Below are positions 46,989 through 60,960 of a stretch of DNA of 64,000 nt, one piece after another. A model generated the notes under the pieces. It was given only the letters and a program-made list of their open reading frames with translations. It did no database searches and was not told the origin of the DNA. The position numbers and the translations under genes were made by a program. Every line of letters begins with the position of its first letter. Positions within the stretch are counted from its first letter, which is position 1. Origin of the DNA: Moringa oleifera (lineage: Eukaryota > Streptophyta > Magnoliopsida > Brassicales > Moringaceae); the NCBI GenBank assembly GCA_021397835.1, contig JAJFZO010000747.1, positions 3,474,501 through 3,538,500 of the forward strand, read 5' to 3'.

Positions 46989-49900
46989 ATGAGGGGTGAA
47001 AGAATGGCAAAGAGATCATCTTTTGGTAGCATAATGAGGAGGAGGCTATCTGATATCACCAACTCAGAGCCACAACCTAAAGTTTCAAGCCAAGAGAAAA
47101 AGCCCTCGCAGATTTCTCCAGCCACAGAGGACTTCATTAATCAACTAATTAAGGTATAATCTTAATATGGTCTTTTCATTCAATCTTATTCTTTTACTAT
47201 TCAATCGAGGGGGACTAATTTGGTTTCGGGAGTTCTAATTATTTCCTTTAGATGGGTTTATTTTAACTATTACATTCAGTGTTGGTTCAAAATATGTGGA
47301 TATTTACTTTGGCTTAGCTCATGTGAACCAGGAGAAGATGACATTGCTGCAAATTGTTGAGGAAAGAAAGTATCCTTTGATTGCTCACTTTAACTTTTTA
47401 GTGCCTTTATATGTTGTTTGGTTAATGACCTTATTATCAGAGACACTGAAGAAACTCTCAGTTGCCATCTTCTTTTCATTATCTGCGAGTTAATCCCCAA
47501 AGGGAACGATAGTAGAAAGTGTGTTTCCTCCAGTTTGAATTGCATTTATCTCCTTTTCTTACTCTAGTTTCTGTGGAAAACAAATGGAAGGAAATTTCTT
47601 AATTTTTGACTTGTCAGTAAAATCATTGAGTTGAGTGGTGCTGAGTTGCAGAATCTGCGGATAAGCATACAGAAACTGCAGCTGCAGAACTGGAATCTTG
47701 CTCAAACAAACAGTCAGATTTTAGGGGTCTGTCCTTTTTACAGATTATTTGAAATTATACTCTCAAGAATTACTGATTATCAGTTATATTGACTGTTTCC
47801 TGCATTGTGTACAGGAGCTTAATCTAGGAAGAGGAAAGGTAATAAAACCTTCTGTCTTCTGATTTGTAGTTTATGTACACCCTTGCCCTGAGGAACCAAT
47901 ACCCAAAGGAAGTCTGAATTAATGTTAACTGAACATTTTTAACTTTAACATGGCATGTATTGAAAGAAACATGTCGATTGACCTACTATGTCTTATGTCA
48001 TACTGTTGAAACGAAAACTAAAACTAATGCGAAGATAATTAAACAACGGAAATTTATGGTGCCAAGTATTTTTTTTATAGAGTGAAGCATAGAAAACTTT
48101 TTTTCGTTTGCTCATTTTTCTAGCAAAACTTGATGATGTATGATTATACCAATGTCACCATATGCATGAGAAATAAGTATTCTCACATCAGTTTTTCTTG
48201 AGGCTAGTCTTTCCAATATGTAAATATATATAATCCAACAGAAATAATGGTAGATTGTACATCTAAAGCAAAACAAGAAGTGTTAGGTCATTAAAGAACT
48301 TCTACTACACAAGAGGAATAAAAGATGTTATGTTGAACAATATGCTATGTTTTGGTTGGAATGCTTCTCTTTACTTTGAGAAATTTCAGTGTATACCAAA
48401 AGGCTCAATATATAGTCAACACTGAATTGCAAGTTGTCTTCTTTGAAGCTTACACGAAATTTAGTGATGCTATCAAAAAAGTAGCAGGTGTTTTGATTGT
48501 AACATGTGGATAGAAATATCAAGTAGTGTGTAGAATAAAGAAATTTGCAAGATGAAAGTAGGGCCAAGGGACGTTGCTGTACGATTAGGTTTCCTTTTGA
48601 TGCTCAAGCCAGTAATCAAGTGGACAGAATTTTGGCTAGTGAATGAGTGGATGGAGGATGAATTAGTTGGGTTATTTTCTTTATAGCTTGCGATGAAGGT
48701 ACCTTTGTCATTATTTGGTCTTACTGACTTACTTTGACCCAGGCGAGATGCCTTTTTGTCTCCATTCTGGACAAGATTATATATCTTCAAATTTTTGGAC
48801 ATCATCTTCTTTGTTGAGCGATAAGAATGTAGGATGTAACTATTCATCACAAAAAAGTACAGGCATGAGAGGTCGACACTTGACCTTTTACCATATTGAC
48901 ATTTTCACAGCTTTTTTGTAATTAGTTAACTTCGAAGTGATAAGCATGCTCTACCAAGGAAAATGACTTCCCAAGGCCTTTTGAGCCATGTCAATATTAG
49001 TTGTGACTTATGATTGCAGAAACATTGCATGTACTCCTTTAGTGCAAAATGCTTGCACCTTTTTGAAGAAACTTTTGATATAGCTAGATATGATTAGTCC
49101 TAAGTAAGATCAACTCATAAGCTCAATTCGGACAAAGTGCAGAAGGCCAACAAGAGGAGTTCATTTTCGTTTATGAAGCATGCTTATGGCCTCGAAACGA
49201 CCGATGAATGAAAATGTCAATATGGCAAGAGGTCAAGTGTCTACCCTTGACCTGCAACTTAGTGATGGACTGCCGCATCTCATATCTTTAGTGCTGGACA
49301 AAAAAGACGATAGCAAAAAATTTGAATATCAACAATCTTGTCTATAGTAAAGGCACACAAGCATCTCATCTAACAAAGTCAAAGTAGGCGTGCAAGCTAT
49401 AAAAGTGATAACCCAAGTAATACATTCTCAATCCACTCATTCACCAAGTAAAATTTTGTCCACTTGATTACTAACTTAGAGTGTTAGAGGTTGATCACAT
49501 AAAAATACCTCATAAATATATTTTCATCTTGCAAATTCTCTTATTCTACATACTAATCAGATATTTCTATCCATATGTCCCAATCCTAACATCCACTACT
49601 TTTTAGTAACATCACTTAAGAATACCAGCAATCTGACTGAAATTTATGGGAAAACGATCAAAATATATAGTGTCTTACCTATTACCTTATGAGCAAAAAT
49701 TAACTACATATATGTTTCTCATTTTATTATCTTCTCATCGATTTTTATTTTTTATGAACAATATGTTATGAAAAGCGTTATGTGAGATGCAATTTTTTTT
49801 TCCGTTTTGCCTATCTGTTGCATGTTATGGCTTGTTACCTTAAGTGGGTAGGAGAAGGCTCCTGCCCACCTGTGTGGTGTCGAGTTCTGTCCTCTTCTGT

Positions 49901-51910
49901 TTGAGTCTAATTCAGATTCATTTCTATTACTTATTTTTTCAGCTAAAAGCACTACAGCACGAGCTCACTTGCAAGGATGCCTTACTTAAAGCAAAAAATT
50001 CGAAAGAGGTTAGTTCCGATTATTTTACCAGATTATCGCATCAAAATGTTGTAATGCCATAGAAACTAACAGAAGTAACACATTGTAGACCAAATTACTG
50101 AAGTAAATTTTTTTGACAAGAGAACATCATAGTACTTTCTATCACTGTAAGAGACAAAGTATTTGTACTATCTGCAGCAACTTTAAGCTAGCCAGAGGAT
50201 TGCCTAAGTATTTTTGGGTACTGCAACCACTGAAACTTCCAGAAACATAGTCAGTAGAAAACAGTATTTGGGATGCTTTCTTATTTCTATGTAGGTTAAC
50301 AACCTATGAAACCGAAAGTAGTAACACGAGATAATCCAGATGATTATGTAGAAAATCTAGCCAAACATAAGTGTCAACATCATCATGGATTCAACAGCCT
50401 TCTGACTGTTAAAATCTTGCTGAACATAAGTGGGGTTCATGACTAATATTCTCTTTCATTCCCTACTCCCTTCTGTTTTGTTCCTTGAATAGACATGGAT
50501 TCTGTTGCTTCTCTACCTTGTTTTTTCCCCTTATTGACACAGGACATGTATGGTTTCCAACTCATTATTTGTTGCTTAGTCATGTCTGCTGTCTACCTTG
50601 GTGTTTTACTTTATTCTCAATTATAGCAGTCACATGCTGTCTGCCTCACGTGACATCTCAAAGCATCTAGGCCATTAAGCAGGATTCTCTTCATGCTTCA
50701 AAGATTATAATTTGATTAAGAATTGATATATTTTAGATTAATCTTTGAGCTTAATCCCATGCTCACTCAGCCTGCTTTCTGAGAATGTAGTTCTAGTCAT
50801 ATGAACTGAGTTACTGACAAACTGTATGCATTGATTAGTACAGAAGCTGGTGAAAATTTCTTCCTTTCATCAAACAAGAGGCTAGTATATGTTAAAATTT
50901 CAAAGTCAACTATGAAATTCAGTACCCACACTGAAAGTTTGGATCTTTAATGTAATTATTATGCATATTTTAACTTTACAGTAAATTATGTTCTCTTCTG
51001 CAGGTGAAAGCAGATATGAGCTCTCAAAAAACTGAGAACCTGGTCTGGAAGCTTATCAATATATCTCTAATTTATTGTTTGAACCACTTGCAGTTGCTAT
51101 TGTTTATGCCAATCATGGCTCATAAGATATTTTCCCCTCTTCAGGATTTAGAAGAGACAGCAGCAGAAAGCTTAAAAAAAGCTAAGGATGATGACAAACC
51201 TCGTAAGAACAGAAGGCGAAGTGCTAGAAGCCAATGTAATTCTTACTGTAACTCTGTTATTCCCTTTTCTTGGTTGAATTTGTCTTCTATTTTAAAGTTG
51301 TTTCATTAACATATAATTTTGCTTTGCAAATTGTTCGCAGCTATGGGCCACTTTAGTACTCGCCAACAAGTTACAGAGACAGAGAAGGTTGAAAACAAAA
51401 GGTTATGTAACTTGTCCTTTATCTCAGACATAAAAAGCACTGCATAACTTTCTGAGAAGAAACAGGAACTTGGATTTTCTGTGGTGTTCTTGATCCAATA
51501 TATTGGTTTTCCTGTTTCATTACCTTTTAGTCACTGTTTACTTCCACCATTCATGCCTGCACTGCTGCATTTTGTGCTGCCATCACTGTTAAATTGTTTC
51601 TAAGATCATCCTTCCATTGATCTTAAAGAAAATATAGTAAACTGAAGATATTCATGTATGCAGACCTCGTCTAAGAAGGCAGTCTGCGAGGTTCATATCT
51701 CAGAAGCAAGAAGAACTTACAGAGAACTTGTTTGAAATCGAAGATGCCAAATTTTCAATCACCCAGAAGGCTGATACTCCCATGCATGAACATAGTCTAG
51801 CTCCATCTGCACAAAGATCTTCCATTGGAAGGCCATTACGTCGTGCAGTTGAGAAGGTAGAATCTTACAGAGAAGTTCCCATTAATGTTAAAATGCGCAG
51901 ATCTGAGTAA
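46989..51910 (+). CDS. SGO1: Shugoshin (SGO1-like), centromere cohesion protector
   Basis: Nine coding exons: 46989-47153, 47332-47369, 47618-47726, 47815-47838, 49943-50008, 51004-51042, 51145-51235, 51341-51401 and 51664-51910. They join in frame to 279 aa. The N terminus carries MAKRSSFGSIMRRRLSDITN, typical of plant shugoshins. A coiled coil follows (about 55-135: EKMTLLQIVEERNKII, then AELQNLRISIQKLQLQNWNL), used for dimerisation and PP2A binding in the family. The middle is basic. The C terminus has the conserved SGO motif RPLRRAVEKVESYREVPIN then VKMRRSE (about 254-279), which directs it to phosphorylated centromeric H2A. The family shields REC8 cohesin at meiosis I. An in-frame stop just upstream fixes the start at the first ATG (a second Met lies six codons in). 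The donor of exon 6 (CTG|GTCTGG) is the least certain junction. Intron 4 (2.1 kb) carries a long inverted repeat. Confidence 0.93.
48460..48980 (+). repeat. Long inverted repeat in SGO1 intron 4, left arm
   Basis: About 520 bp that match the reverse complement of 49142-49620 along almost the whole length. Examples of shared blocks, in order: AAAAAGTAG, ATAGAAATATC, TTTGCAAGATGAAA, AGTAATCAAGTGGACA, GTGAATGAGTGGAT, TTATAGCTTGC, GGCATGAGAGGTCGACACTT with its partner GTAGACACTTGACC, CCATATTGACATTTTCA and ATAAGCATGCT. Identity is perhaps 75-80% by eye. Confidence 0.85.
49142..49620 (-). repeat. Long inverted repeat in SGO1 intron 4, right arm
   Basis: The inverted partner of 48460-48980, with a loop of about 160 bp between them. 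Both arms lie wholly inside the intron, so the unspliced SGO1 transcript could fold into a long imperfect hairpin. No coding domain was recognised in either arm. A foldback transposon is the simplest explanation. Confidence 0.85.
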
Positions 51911-52290
51911 GCAGAATGTATTGATAGTCATTCTAGATTATGAATTTCTCCAAGCTTGCACGTACTGTAATGTTATCAATGATCATTTGTAATGCATTGT
52001 AAGTTCATAGATGTGAAAATAACAGTTGTTGATAATTTTTCTGCTGATTTGTAATTGCTGTTGTTGGATTTGATTTATGAAGAGATTGGAAGAAGGACAT
52101 GACAAGATTGAAATCTTTGTAATTGAGGGGGGAATCAGATCTCTTGTTTGTTGCTTGAATGTGTAGAAAGATGATGAGTTTCCAATCAAGCTGGAAACAG
52201 GGCCACTTCAAAGAATCCTATGCTGGAGACCGGCCCACTCCCATGAACCCAGGTGCACCAGGGCTAGCCTTTGCTTGTTATAAAAAAAAA
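51911..52290 (+). other. Shugoshin 3' UTR and flank
   Basis: Composition stays gene-like to about 52280, where A and T runs begin. Probably 3' UTR. Minus-strand frames at 51983-52211 are shadows without a domain. Confidence 0.4.
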
Positions 52291-52499
52291 AAAAAAAACT
52301 CTGAAGATATTATTGAAATTGTTTAAAAAAACAAATTAGAAAAAAAGATTAATTAATGGTTTTCTCTTTTTTTTTTTTTTTTGGGTGAGATTAGGGTTCA
52401 AGAATTGAGTCACAAGAATTAGTATAATATATTAGTTCATGCTCTTAAATATAATAACAAAATTAAATTTAAATATACTAATTATACAATAACTTTTTA

Positions 52500-52760
52500 T
52501 TTAAATTTTTTATACTATAAAAAGATATTCAAGTTATCATCACAAAAAACATCAAAAAAATTTAATATTAATTTAATATTTAAAAATTTAAAAATTTTAT
52601 AAAAATAATTCATGAGTTAAAAATTATTCAAATTTAAAATTTGGACACCTAAATGAAGTAAAAATTTAGTTGTCAATTTTGAAGTATTTTAATAATTAAA
52701 TCATCTTTAATTTATTATTATTATTCAAATATAATTTAATTTAAATCAAATTAAAAAATG
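52500..52760. repeat. AT-rich dispersed repeat copy
   Basis: Contains ATATTCAAGTTATCATCACA, TTCATGAGTTAAAAATTATT, CAAATTTAAAATTTGGACA and TTGAAGTATTTTAATAATTA, in the same order as similar phrases at 1-230 and 46010-46230. Member of a degenerate family. Confidence 0.5.
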
Positions 52761-53662
52761 TAAGATTTATTCCATCCATACTAGCATCATTAGAAATCAT
52801 ATGAAATAGATACCACAGCATAACATAACAGTAAACCAATGGACCCTCTATTGGAATTTTAGCAAAAGAATTATGAAAAACTATTTACTTTTAAGAAAGT
52901 TGTTTAAGTGCTGTTTGGTTGATAGGATTTTTGCTTTAAGAAATGTAACTTTCATTTTTTGGTCATATGAGGAGAATTAATTGTCATTTTATTTGAGTTG
53001 AAATGCAATGCATGTTTTGCTCATGTTGATTCAAATTTGAGATTTGAAACCCTAATGGGTGACTTAGAATCTACTTTGAGATTATGAAATCCCTTGGAAA
53101 ATTGGCTCTTCAGATTCATTATCTCAACAGTTTTTGGCGTTTTCTTATAATTGGTGATTGATTAGATGAGTTCATGCCAAACAAGTCATACAGGTTTATT
53201 TCATTTTTATTTCGATTTGTCATTTAATATAATTGTGCCACTCAGAATCTTCCTCACATCGGCTTGATTAAGCGTTTGATTAGTGTAGTTTGCTTAATTT
53301 TTAATTTTTAATTTTTCAAATAAAAATCCTTAAATTTCAAATGATTTGTAAAGTTCAATAATATATAAAATATCATAATAATTATAAATATTATTCAGAT
53401 TCTTAAATACATGCTTCAACCGCTTCATATTCAAAACGTCCCTCCCCATCATCTTAAACTCCTTAAATAAGTATTATTTTAATTTTTCTATTATATACAT
53501 TTTTTATTTTATAATAATAATATTTGAAATATGACATAAAAGAACAATATCATATTCATTAATATAAAATCAAATATGAATACCATAGTAAAATTTTTTT
53601 AATACATAAGTTATATAATATAGTATTGTTGCATTTCCATAAAGAGAAATTAAAATCGGTTA

Positions 53663-53694
53663 ATATATATATATATGTGTATGTATGTATATAC
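53663..53694. repeat. TA/TG microsatellite
   Basis: An AT run followed by TGTGTATGTATGTATATA, a compound simple repeat. Confidence 0.8.
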
Positions 53695-56379
53695 TGCAAT
53701 TAATTTAAAGATTAAAAAAGCTTTAAAAATGTGAAAAGAGTGATGACCAATTGATATATAATCTTCACTTTTTTGAAAATTGAACTTCATATCTAATTCA
53801 CATGCACTAAACAGTTTATGTTCATCCCATCCATACAAACTTATAAAGTGATATAGGATAAGATATAGTTCTCTAAGCATACGGATTTGAAAAAATTAAA
53901 AAAAGAGTATAAAATAATATTAATCACTTGTTAATTAGTTGATAGTGACCAAATTCTTTTGGCATGTGATTTGGGTTTATTAGTCAATACCGAAATCCTT
54001 CTGTAAATAATCAAATTCACTAATCTTTATAGAAACCGTGTGGGGCCTTTAATTTTGATTAGAATTTCTTGTTTAAAGTATGCTTGCACGGTTAGTATCT
54101 TTTGTGAATTGATGTGCCCATTTTTGTATTTTTGTTTTATATTATGTTATGCTCCGCAACGCCCGCTTTATATTTTGTGAAATATAATATGATATTAAAT
54201 TTATTTATATAAAAAGTATATAGTAAAAATAAAATTATCATATCATAACTATCGTAACCCACAAGCTAATGTCTCATAAACTTAAGTGTGTAATTCCCGC
54301 AAAGTTTGATTTTTTAGGAATCTTGTTTTAAGTATGAATTGAAATATTTTTTTAATTAAATATTTTTTTGCGTTAATACGTCTTCATTTTATAAAAAATT
54401 AATATCATTAAATATCTCATTGCAACCATAAATAATATAAAAATTAAATATAATATGTTATTTGATGTATTTTTAAATTTATGTGCAATAAGATATTTAT
54501 TTAATTGAGTGAGAAAAATATCACATAATAAACATTTTTTCAAAAGGAAAAAGATGCATTATACATGAATTAAAAAGATCATAATTTCATAAATAAAATT
54601 ATAATTATAATTATAATTAGAACAAATCCATTAATATCTTTTTAGGCAAAAAAAAGTTGTCAGCACTCATGTGACATGGCTGTCACGGATCAAACAAAAC
54701 ATCTCTTTCATGATAGCAAAGGGTAAGAGATCTTATTGGGCCATGTGGCACAATCAAACTGACCGTGCAGTGCACACAACCGCTGATAAAACCCTCACAT
54801 GCAAAAAACAAGAAAAGCAAAGAGTAGGAAGAGACAAATGGGCCGTCGTTTTATCAGACTTTTAGACCCAAAAAACCGCGTCCCGCTTGTTTCTCTTTTA
54901 TTCGTTTTTAAAAAAACTTGAAAATCAAACCCCGTTATAGCAACTCATTAATATATATTTTCCCTCTCATAGTCTCATTTTTAATATTAATAAAAAAAAT
55001 TAACCCTTAACAATTGTTTTATAAGCATGTGAAAAAGAATTTTTGGTATTTAAATTAATATTTAAATATCAATTTAAAGAAAATTATTTTTCTCAAAAAA
55101 ATTACAGTTTTTAGATGATCACTATAGTTTTTAATTTATAATTTTTGATATTTTATTATTTACGTATGATTTTATTTTAAAATTTTAATTTACTTTAAAA
55201 AATAATTTATATGATTAAAATGTGTCTAAATTTTATTTAACATCTTATTGATAATTTTATAGTCAATATGAGATTTGATTCATTTTTAGGACATTAAAAG
55301 TTTATATTCTCAATATCTACTTGATTACTAAATAATAACTCGAACTTTAAAATTATTTTTTATAAACGAAGCCGAACTCTCGAGTTGACCCAGATCTAAT
55401 CCGATTCAAAAGAATAAGACATATTTCAATAATTATTTTTATTATTATAAAGTTAAACTTTTTTAATCAAATTAAGTAAAAAAATTTAACATTTTAATAT
55501 TTTATGTCTTAATTTATTTTGTATGAATCATTCACATCTAAAAGATCTACTTTCACTTACAATTTATGAATTTTTGATAGTATTAAGAAAAAATTTATGG
55601 AAGAAAAAAAAAACCCTTTTGGGAAAAAAATTAACTGTGATTATGAGTAGAGAGTAGAAAATTTTTAAAGGAAAAACATTATACTGTAAGGTCCAATAAT
55701 CACATAACTAATAATTTATAAAGACTAAGTTTTAAAAACTTTAATTTAACTTTTTGGTTATAACCACCGCTTGGGATTCCAAAGATCCGAAACATGATTT
55801 GATTTGAGACGGGCGAATTGACGACCCACCTAAAGACTAAAGAGCCACTGGCCCAATTTTACACATTCTTTTCTTTGGTTCCAGAATGGACCCCACACGG
55901 TTTCAATCTTAAAGTTGGCATCCATGATTTTTCTCGGGACCCACCCGACAGGTATTAGCCGTTTGGGGCCCCACCTCTCTTTTCTGCCCTCAGAACAATG
56001 CATCTACTTTCAAACTCTCAGTGTAGGTATATTAGTATATTCCGACTTTTAATGTAGCTTGATTATTACCTTTTTTTTTCATTGATTTTAGATAATTAAT
56101 AAAACAAAAAATGATTATTTTTAAAAATGAATATTTTTTCTTTAGTAAGAATTTTTAATATTAATATTAGTAATAACATATACACATAAAAAATATATGT
56201 AATAATTTTAAGGATAAAAATCATAAGGTTTATCTTCTGTCTTTAAATAAGTCTTAATTTTTTAAAAAATTTCAAACAAATTATAATTTATAATAACTTA
56301 AATATTATCAAATAATTTAAAAATTAAAAATATTTAAATTTTAAAATCTTTAATTGATGAATCTTAACTTGGAATCTCA

Positions 56380-56640
56380 AAAAAAATACATTTTAGTTAC
56401 AATCACAAAAAAATAAAAAAAATAAATATAAAAGATATATTTTTGTAAATTTATAGCAACAAAATTAATAAAAATAATTTATAAATAAAAAATTATTTAA
56501 ATTTAAAAGATAAATTTGAAATAAAATATAAAATTTATCTAATTTATTTTGTAGATATTTTAACAATAAAAATACTAATACACATTTAAACTAAATTCAT
56601 CAATTAAATCTTTCAAATATTCTCTTTAAATTAAATTATG
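56380..56640. repeat. AT-rich dispersed repeat copy
   Basis: Contains GTTACAATCACAAAAAAATA, AAAAATTATTTAAATTTAAA, GATAAATTTGAAATAAAATA and ATATTTTAACAATAAAAATA in the same order as in the other copies. Confidence 0.5.
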
Positions 56641-59600
56641 TATTTTTAAATTGCTTTAATCATTTTTTACCCATATCAAAATAAATACTAAATATATGTT
56701 TGGATATGATCATTGATTTGATTTTAGGGTAGTTGAAGTTCAATCGAATGATAGGCATCGATCTTGGTATATATCTTGAACCATTGTCTGATTTGCGAAA
56801 ATCAATCACTTTGGCACATAGTTAGCATGATTGATAATTGTTAGAGGTGATGATACCACACATTAATTATATTGTTTAACAAGAAAATCAACTTGTTTGG
56901 TGGTTGTGGCTAAAAGGTTCTAAACAATTATGACTTATTAGTGTGATAGCGATGCCCTTTCTTATTCAAGACTTTTGAGATCTAGAGTTCCTTAGGGCAA
57001 GAGATTTCCCATTCAATCTAAATTCATACTTAACACGATAAAGAATATTTCTTTTTCTCAAATTACATAAAAAAAATTTAAAATTTAAATATTTAAATTA
57101 AAAATTTTGATTAACGGATAAAAAATTCATCTTTTTCAAAACTTTAAAGTTAGTAATAAAAAAAATTTTATGATCTTGATAAGATTCGAATATGAAATTT
57201 GATATACGAGTTAAAAAATTAATTTATTTATTATAAATTATTATTTATTATTTTAATTTATAAATGAGTCATTTTCTCAAAAATTAGATTCTTTAAAACG
57301 TGAAGAGACTTAGGAGAAGCTTTTCCATATTAAACACTATATGATAAAATCGAAGAATTGCTGATTTCATCATCCCGTGCACCAAAACATTATTGGAGCT
57401 TAGGTAGCAAATCGAGATGATAGAGATTTTGGAAGTATTTCTACTTAGTTTATGAATAGAAATCATTATATCCAAAGTGTTAGTCAAAGGATTAAATTAT
57501 TAATTATGTTAAACTAAGTGATTAGTAAAGACTTGGTCAAAAGATTAAGCTATGTATCTTAGCTTGTAGATGATTAGAATTTCTTTTTATGGAGCTTTCG
57601 ATAGAATCGATTCCCTTAACTACCTTAAAAAAAATTCGTTATTTTCTTTTAGCAAGATTCGGTAATCTTCCTTTATTGTTAATTATAACTTAAATACGAC
57701 TTATCTTTGATGCAAGTGCTTCCCACAATAATATATGATGTATACATTTAGAAATTATAATATTATCATTATAGTAATGAATTAAAAAATAAAATATTAA
57801 TGACAAAAATTGAAATTGATCGATCACATATGCAAGTAATCTCTTTATTATTTATATTAATTAGAAAAAAATATATAAATTGATATTATACAAAAATTAA
57901 TTGGGATGAGCGGTCATTGAAAAAAATTGATCAATATCTATAAAAATAGAATAAACTTTCTTATAGTCAATTCGTTTTTATTTAAATCTGATGGACAAGA
58001 GATTCACACATCTTATAATTAACATAATTCTTTATTTTTAAAAATTATTTATTTAGTTTCATATATTTATCTTAAAATATTATTTTTAATATATTTATTA
58101 AGTAGATATTACATTGAATATTATATTTTTAAAAATAAAAAATATAATAATCTTTCAATTAAACAGTGATTTTAAATTTTCAATCAATCCTGTTTATTTA
58201 TTTTTATGATAAAAAATTATGATATTAAAAAGTCAAATTATTATTAAGCAAATATTAATAATATTTTTATTATTTTTTAAAAAGAATTATAAAAAATTAA
58301 AATCCCATACATCCTAAAATGCTTGTATGAACAATACGATGTAGTACTTTTTTTTTTCCTTCATCATTGATTTTCCTAGGAGAAACCGATATCTAGGAGG
58401 CAAAACTATGGAATTGTACCCAATTTTTGGGTTCAATTACTCATTTTGCATCCACTTATCACCATATATAGAATTTATGTTGTGCATGTTGCCAACCGGA
58501 TCATGGTTCAACCATTACAAATTCGATAATGTGGGGTCATGTGGGTCCCACAAAGAATGCTAATACTTAGCATTATAATGTTAATAATTTAATCTTTGTA
58601 TTAAAATATTAATTAATCATAGTATAAGGGATGGTCATGTTGGCAAAGGAGATCCCCTAATGATACCTCTTGTCTGCTCTTTTGGGAAAGATTGCTTCCA
58701 TCTGCAAGGTAGGTCTTGTGGATTATGGATTAGAATCAAGATTCCTTTTTATCTGATTTACATTAAAACTTTTGAATAATAATTTATTAAAATTAATTAT
58801 TATAAATTTATTTACATATTTTTATTATATTAATATAATAAATTTTAAAAGATTTAACATCAAATCATATCAATAAAAAATTTAATTTTCTGAATTAAGA
58901 TCCTTTATTAATTTAATTGATGTTAAGTTTTCTAATAAAAATAAAAGAATATTTACGTATTTAATATGTTAATAAAAAATAAAAATGATTTTATTAAATT
59001 TTCATTTATCAACACAACTCAAATAAAACATCCTGATCAGTTATGCTATTTATATATGGCTTAAATTACAATGAAATTAAATTATTGATTTTATTGAGAT
59101 ATAATTATGGTAATTATTAATATCATGACCTGCCCATTATGGGTATCATGATTATTATTAGTATCTCATAACATGCCTAGGGCAAACAATATATGACCCT
59201 GAAGATAGTTACCGCCACTAATTAATTTCTTCCAATCCTAAGTTTTTATTTATTTTTTACTCATACTTTAAGATACTTAAAAATTGAGATGCGGATTATC
59301 ATCATAAGTGAAAATTGCAATTGTTAGATGTCACGGGGACATTATCCAAAAACCCACTAAATCTTGTAATTAAGAAGCGTGAATTAATGGAGAATATATA
59401 TTTTTTTATAAAAAAAAAGTAGAACAATCATGAAACTCAATATACGGCTAATTATTCATACGATTTTATTTTTTTTAATGAATTAAAAATTAAAATTTAT
59501 TTTTATAGTTGTAATTAATATATAAATTAACTTTTAAATTTTACATCATTTAGAAATCAAACAATTAAATCAACTTATATATAAAAATTTAAATTTTGTA

Positions 59601-60615
59601 CATCTATAAATGGGGAAATTATTAAAAAAATGTTTATGTAAGATCAAAACTAAAATAATAATATCATCATAGAATAAAATTTATATATTATTATCATTTG
59701 AGTACAAGAAAAACATATTAAAATTCAGAGGTGAACTTTTTTTAAAAGAAAATCACATATTGAGTTAACATGAAATTTATTAAATACTTTTTTCACAAAT
59801 AAAGATTTTTTTTATCAGAGTTGAGCTTTTTGTATAAAATTTAAAAGATATTTTTGTAATATATAATGATAATTATGAAATATAAATAAATAAAATTTTA
59901 ATCATTAATTTTATATTAAAATATTATGTATTATAATATTTTAAAAAATTCAATATGGTTTACATCAATAAAAAATTTTGATATTTTTTTTATACTTTTT
60001 TAAAAAAACTAATATTTGAGAATGATAAAAAAATAGAAAACTAAAAAAAACAAAAATGAAAAATAGCCTAACCGAGAAATTTCAATGAAAAAAGAATAAA
60101 AGGTAAAAAAGAGAAGCAATGATGAACACAAATGGATAATAGTCAAGAAAACAAGCCCTCCTTGTCTACACATGAGTGCACATAAAATGCCAATCTACAA
60201 GAAATGTTGGCAAATTTACAAGTGGGCGGCAAAGCAAGTGCCCGCTCTTAATTAAACACCTTTCTCTCAAGGTGAGATGAAAAGCATATGATGCTTATGT
60301 TTGCCGTCTCCTAGCTAGGGCACGCAGCCTGCCTCCTCTCACACACTTTGCCGCACCTCTTAATTTTCATAAAGCTAACAAAACATAAATAATGCCAAAG
60401 ATAATCACACCACTAAGATGGGACATAAAGCCTCGGTGCCTGTTTTATTCCGTTGAATTTTGGATTCTCTTTACCTTGGAATTTTCCTCTTGGCCTTTCT
60501 ACTATCCCAAACACTTATAACGAAAACAAAAACTTCGAGCACTACATCCCCTCGATTATCATACCAAGTAATTTATCACCAAATTTGATCGAGACTTGAT
60601 TTATAAAAGAATATA

Positions 60616-60960
60616 AGGTGATTAAAAAAACCCTAATTTTGCTACGTCTTCTTGAGTTGGTAAGGGTAATTATCATATAATTAACTTCATGAAGAAACTC
60701 GTCAAAGGCTTGATTAATTAAGGGTAATTATAATCGAATCTGAGGTGATTAAGAAAACCCTAATTTTGTTAAAATGCCTTGATGAGTTGGTAAGGATAAT
60801 TATCATATTAATTTATGAAGAAACCCGTCAAAGGCTTGATTAAAGAATACGATAAATACCCATCATGTCCCTTGGAGGACAATTATAAGGTAATCAAGAG
60901 TGATTAAAAAAAAAAAAACTAATTTTGTTACATGTGTGTGAACCCAATTGATCAAAGTGG
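60616..60960. repeat. 127-bp tandem repeat, about 2.4 copies
   Basis: Unit landmarks: AGGTGATTAARAAAACCCTA, GAGTTGGTAAGGRTAATTAT, GAAGAAACYCGTCAAAGGCT, TGATTAA. Copy 1 starts at 60616 and copy 2 at 60743; a partial, altered third copy starts near 60898 after an inserted stretch of about 30 bp. No coding capacity. Confidence 0.75.

Noticed and set aside
48473..48921. Frames of 125 (-) and 68 (+) codons inside SGO1 intron 4
   Set aside because: They lie in an arm of the inverted repeat, show no domain and are not open in the partner arm.
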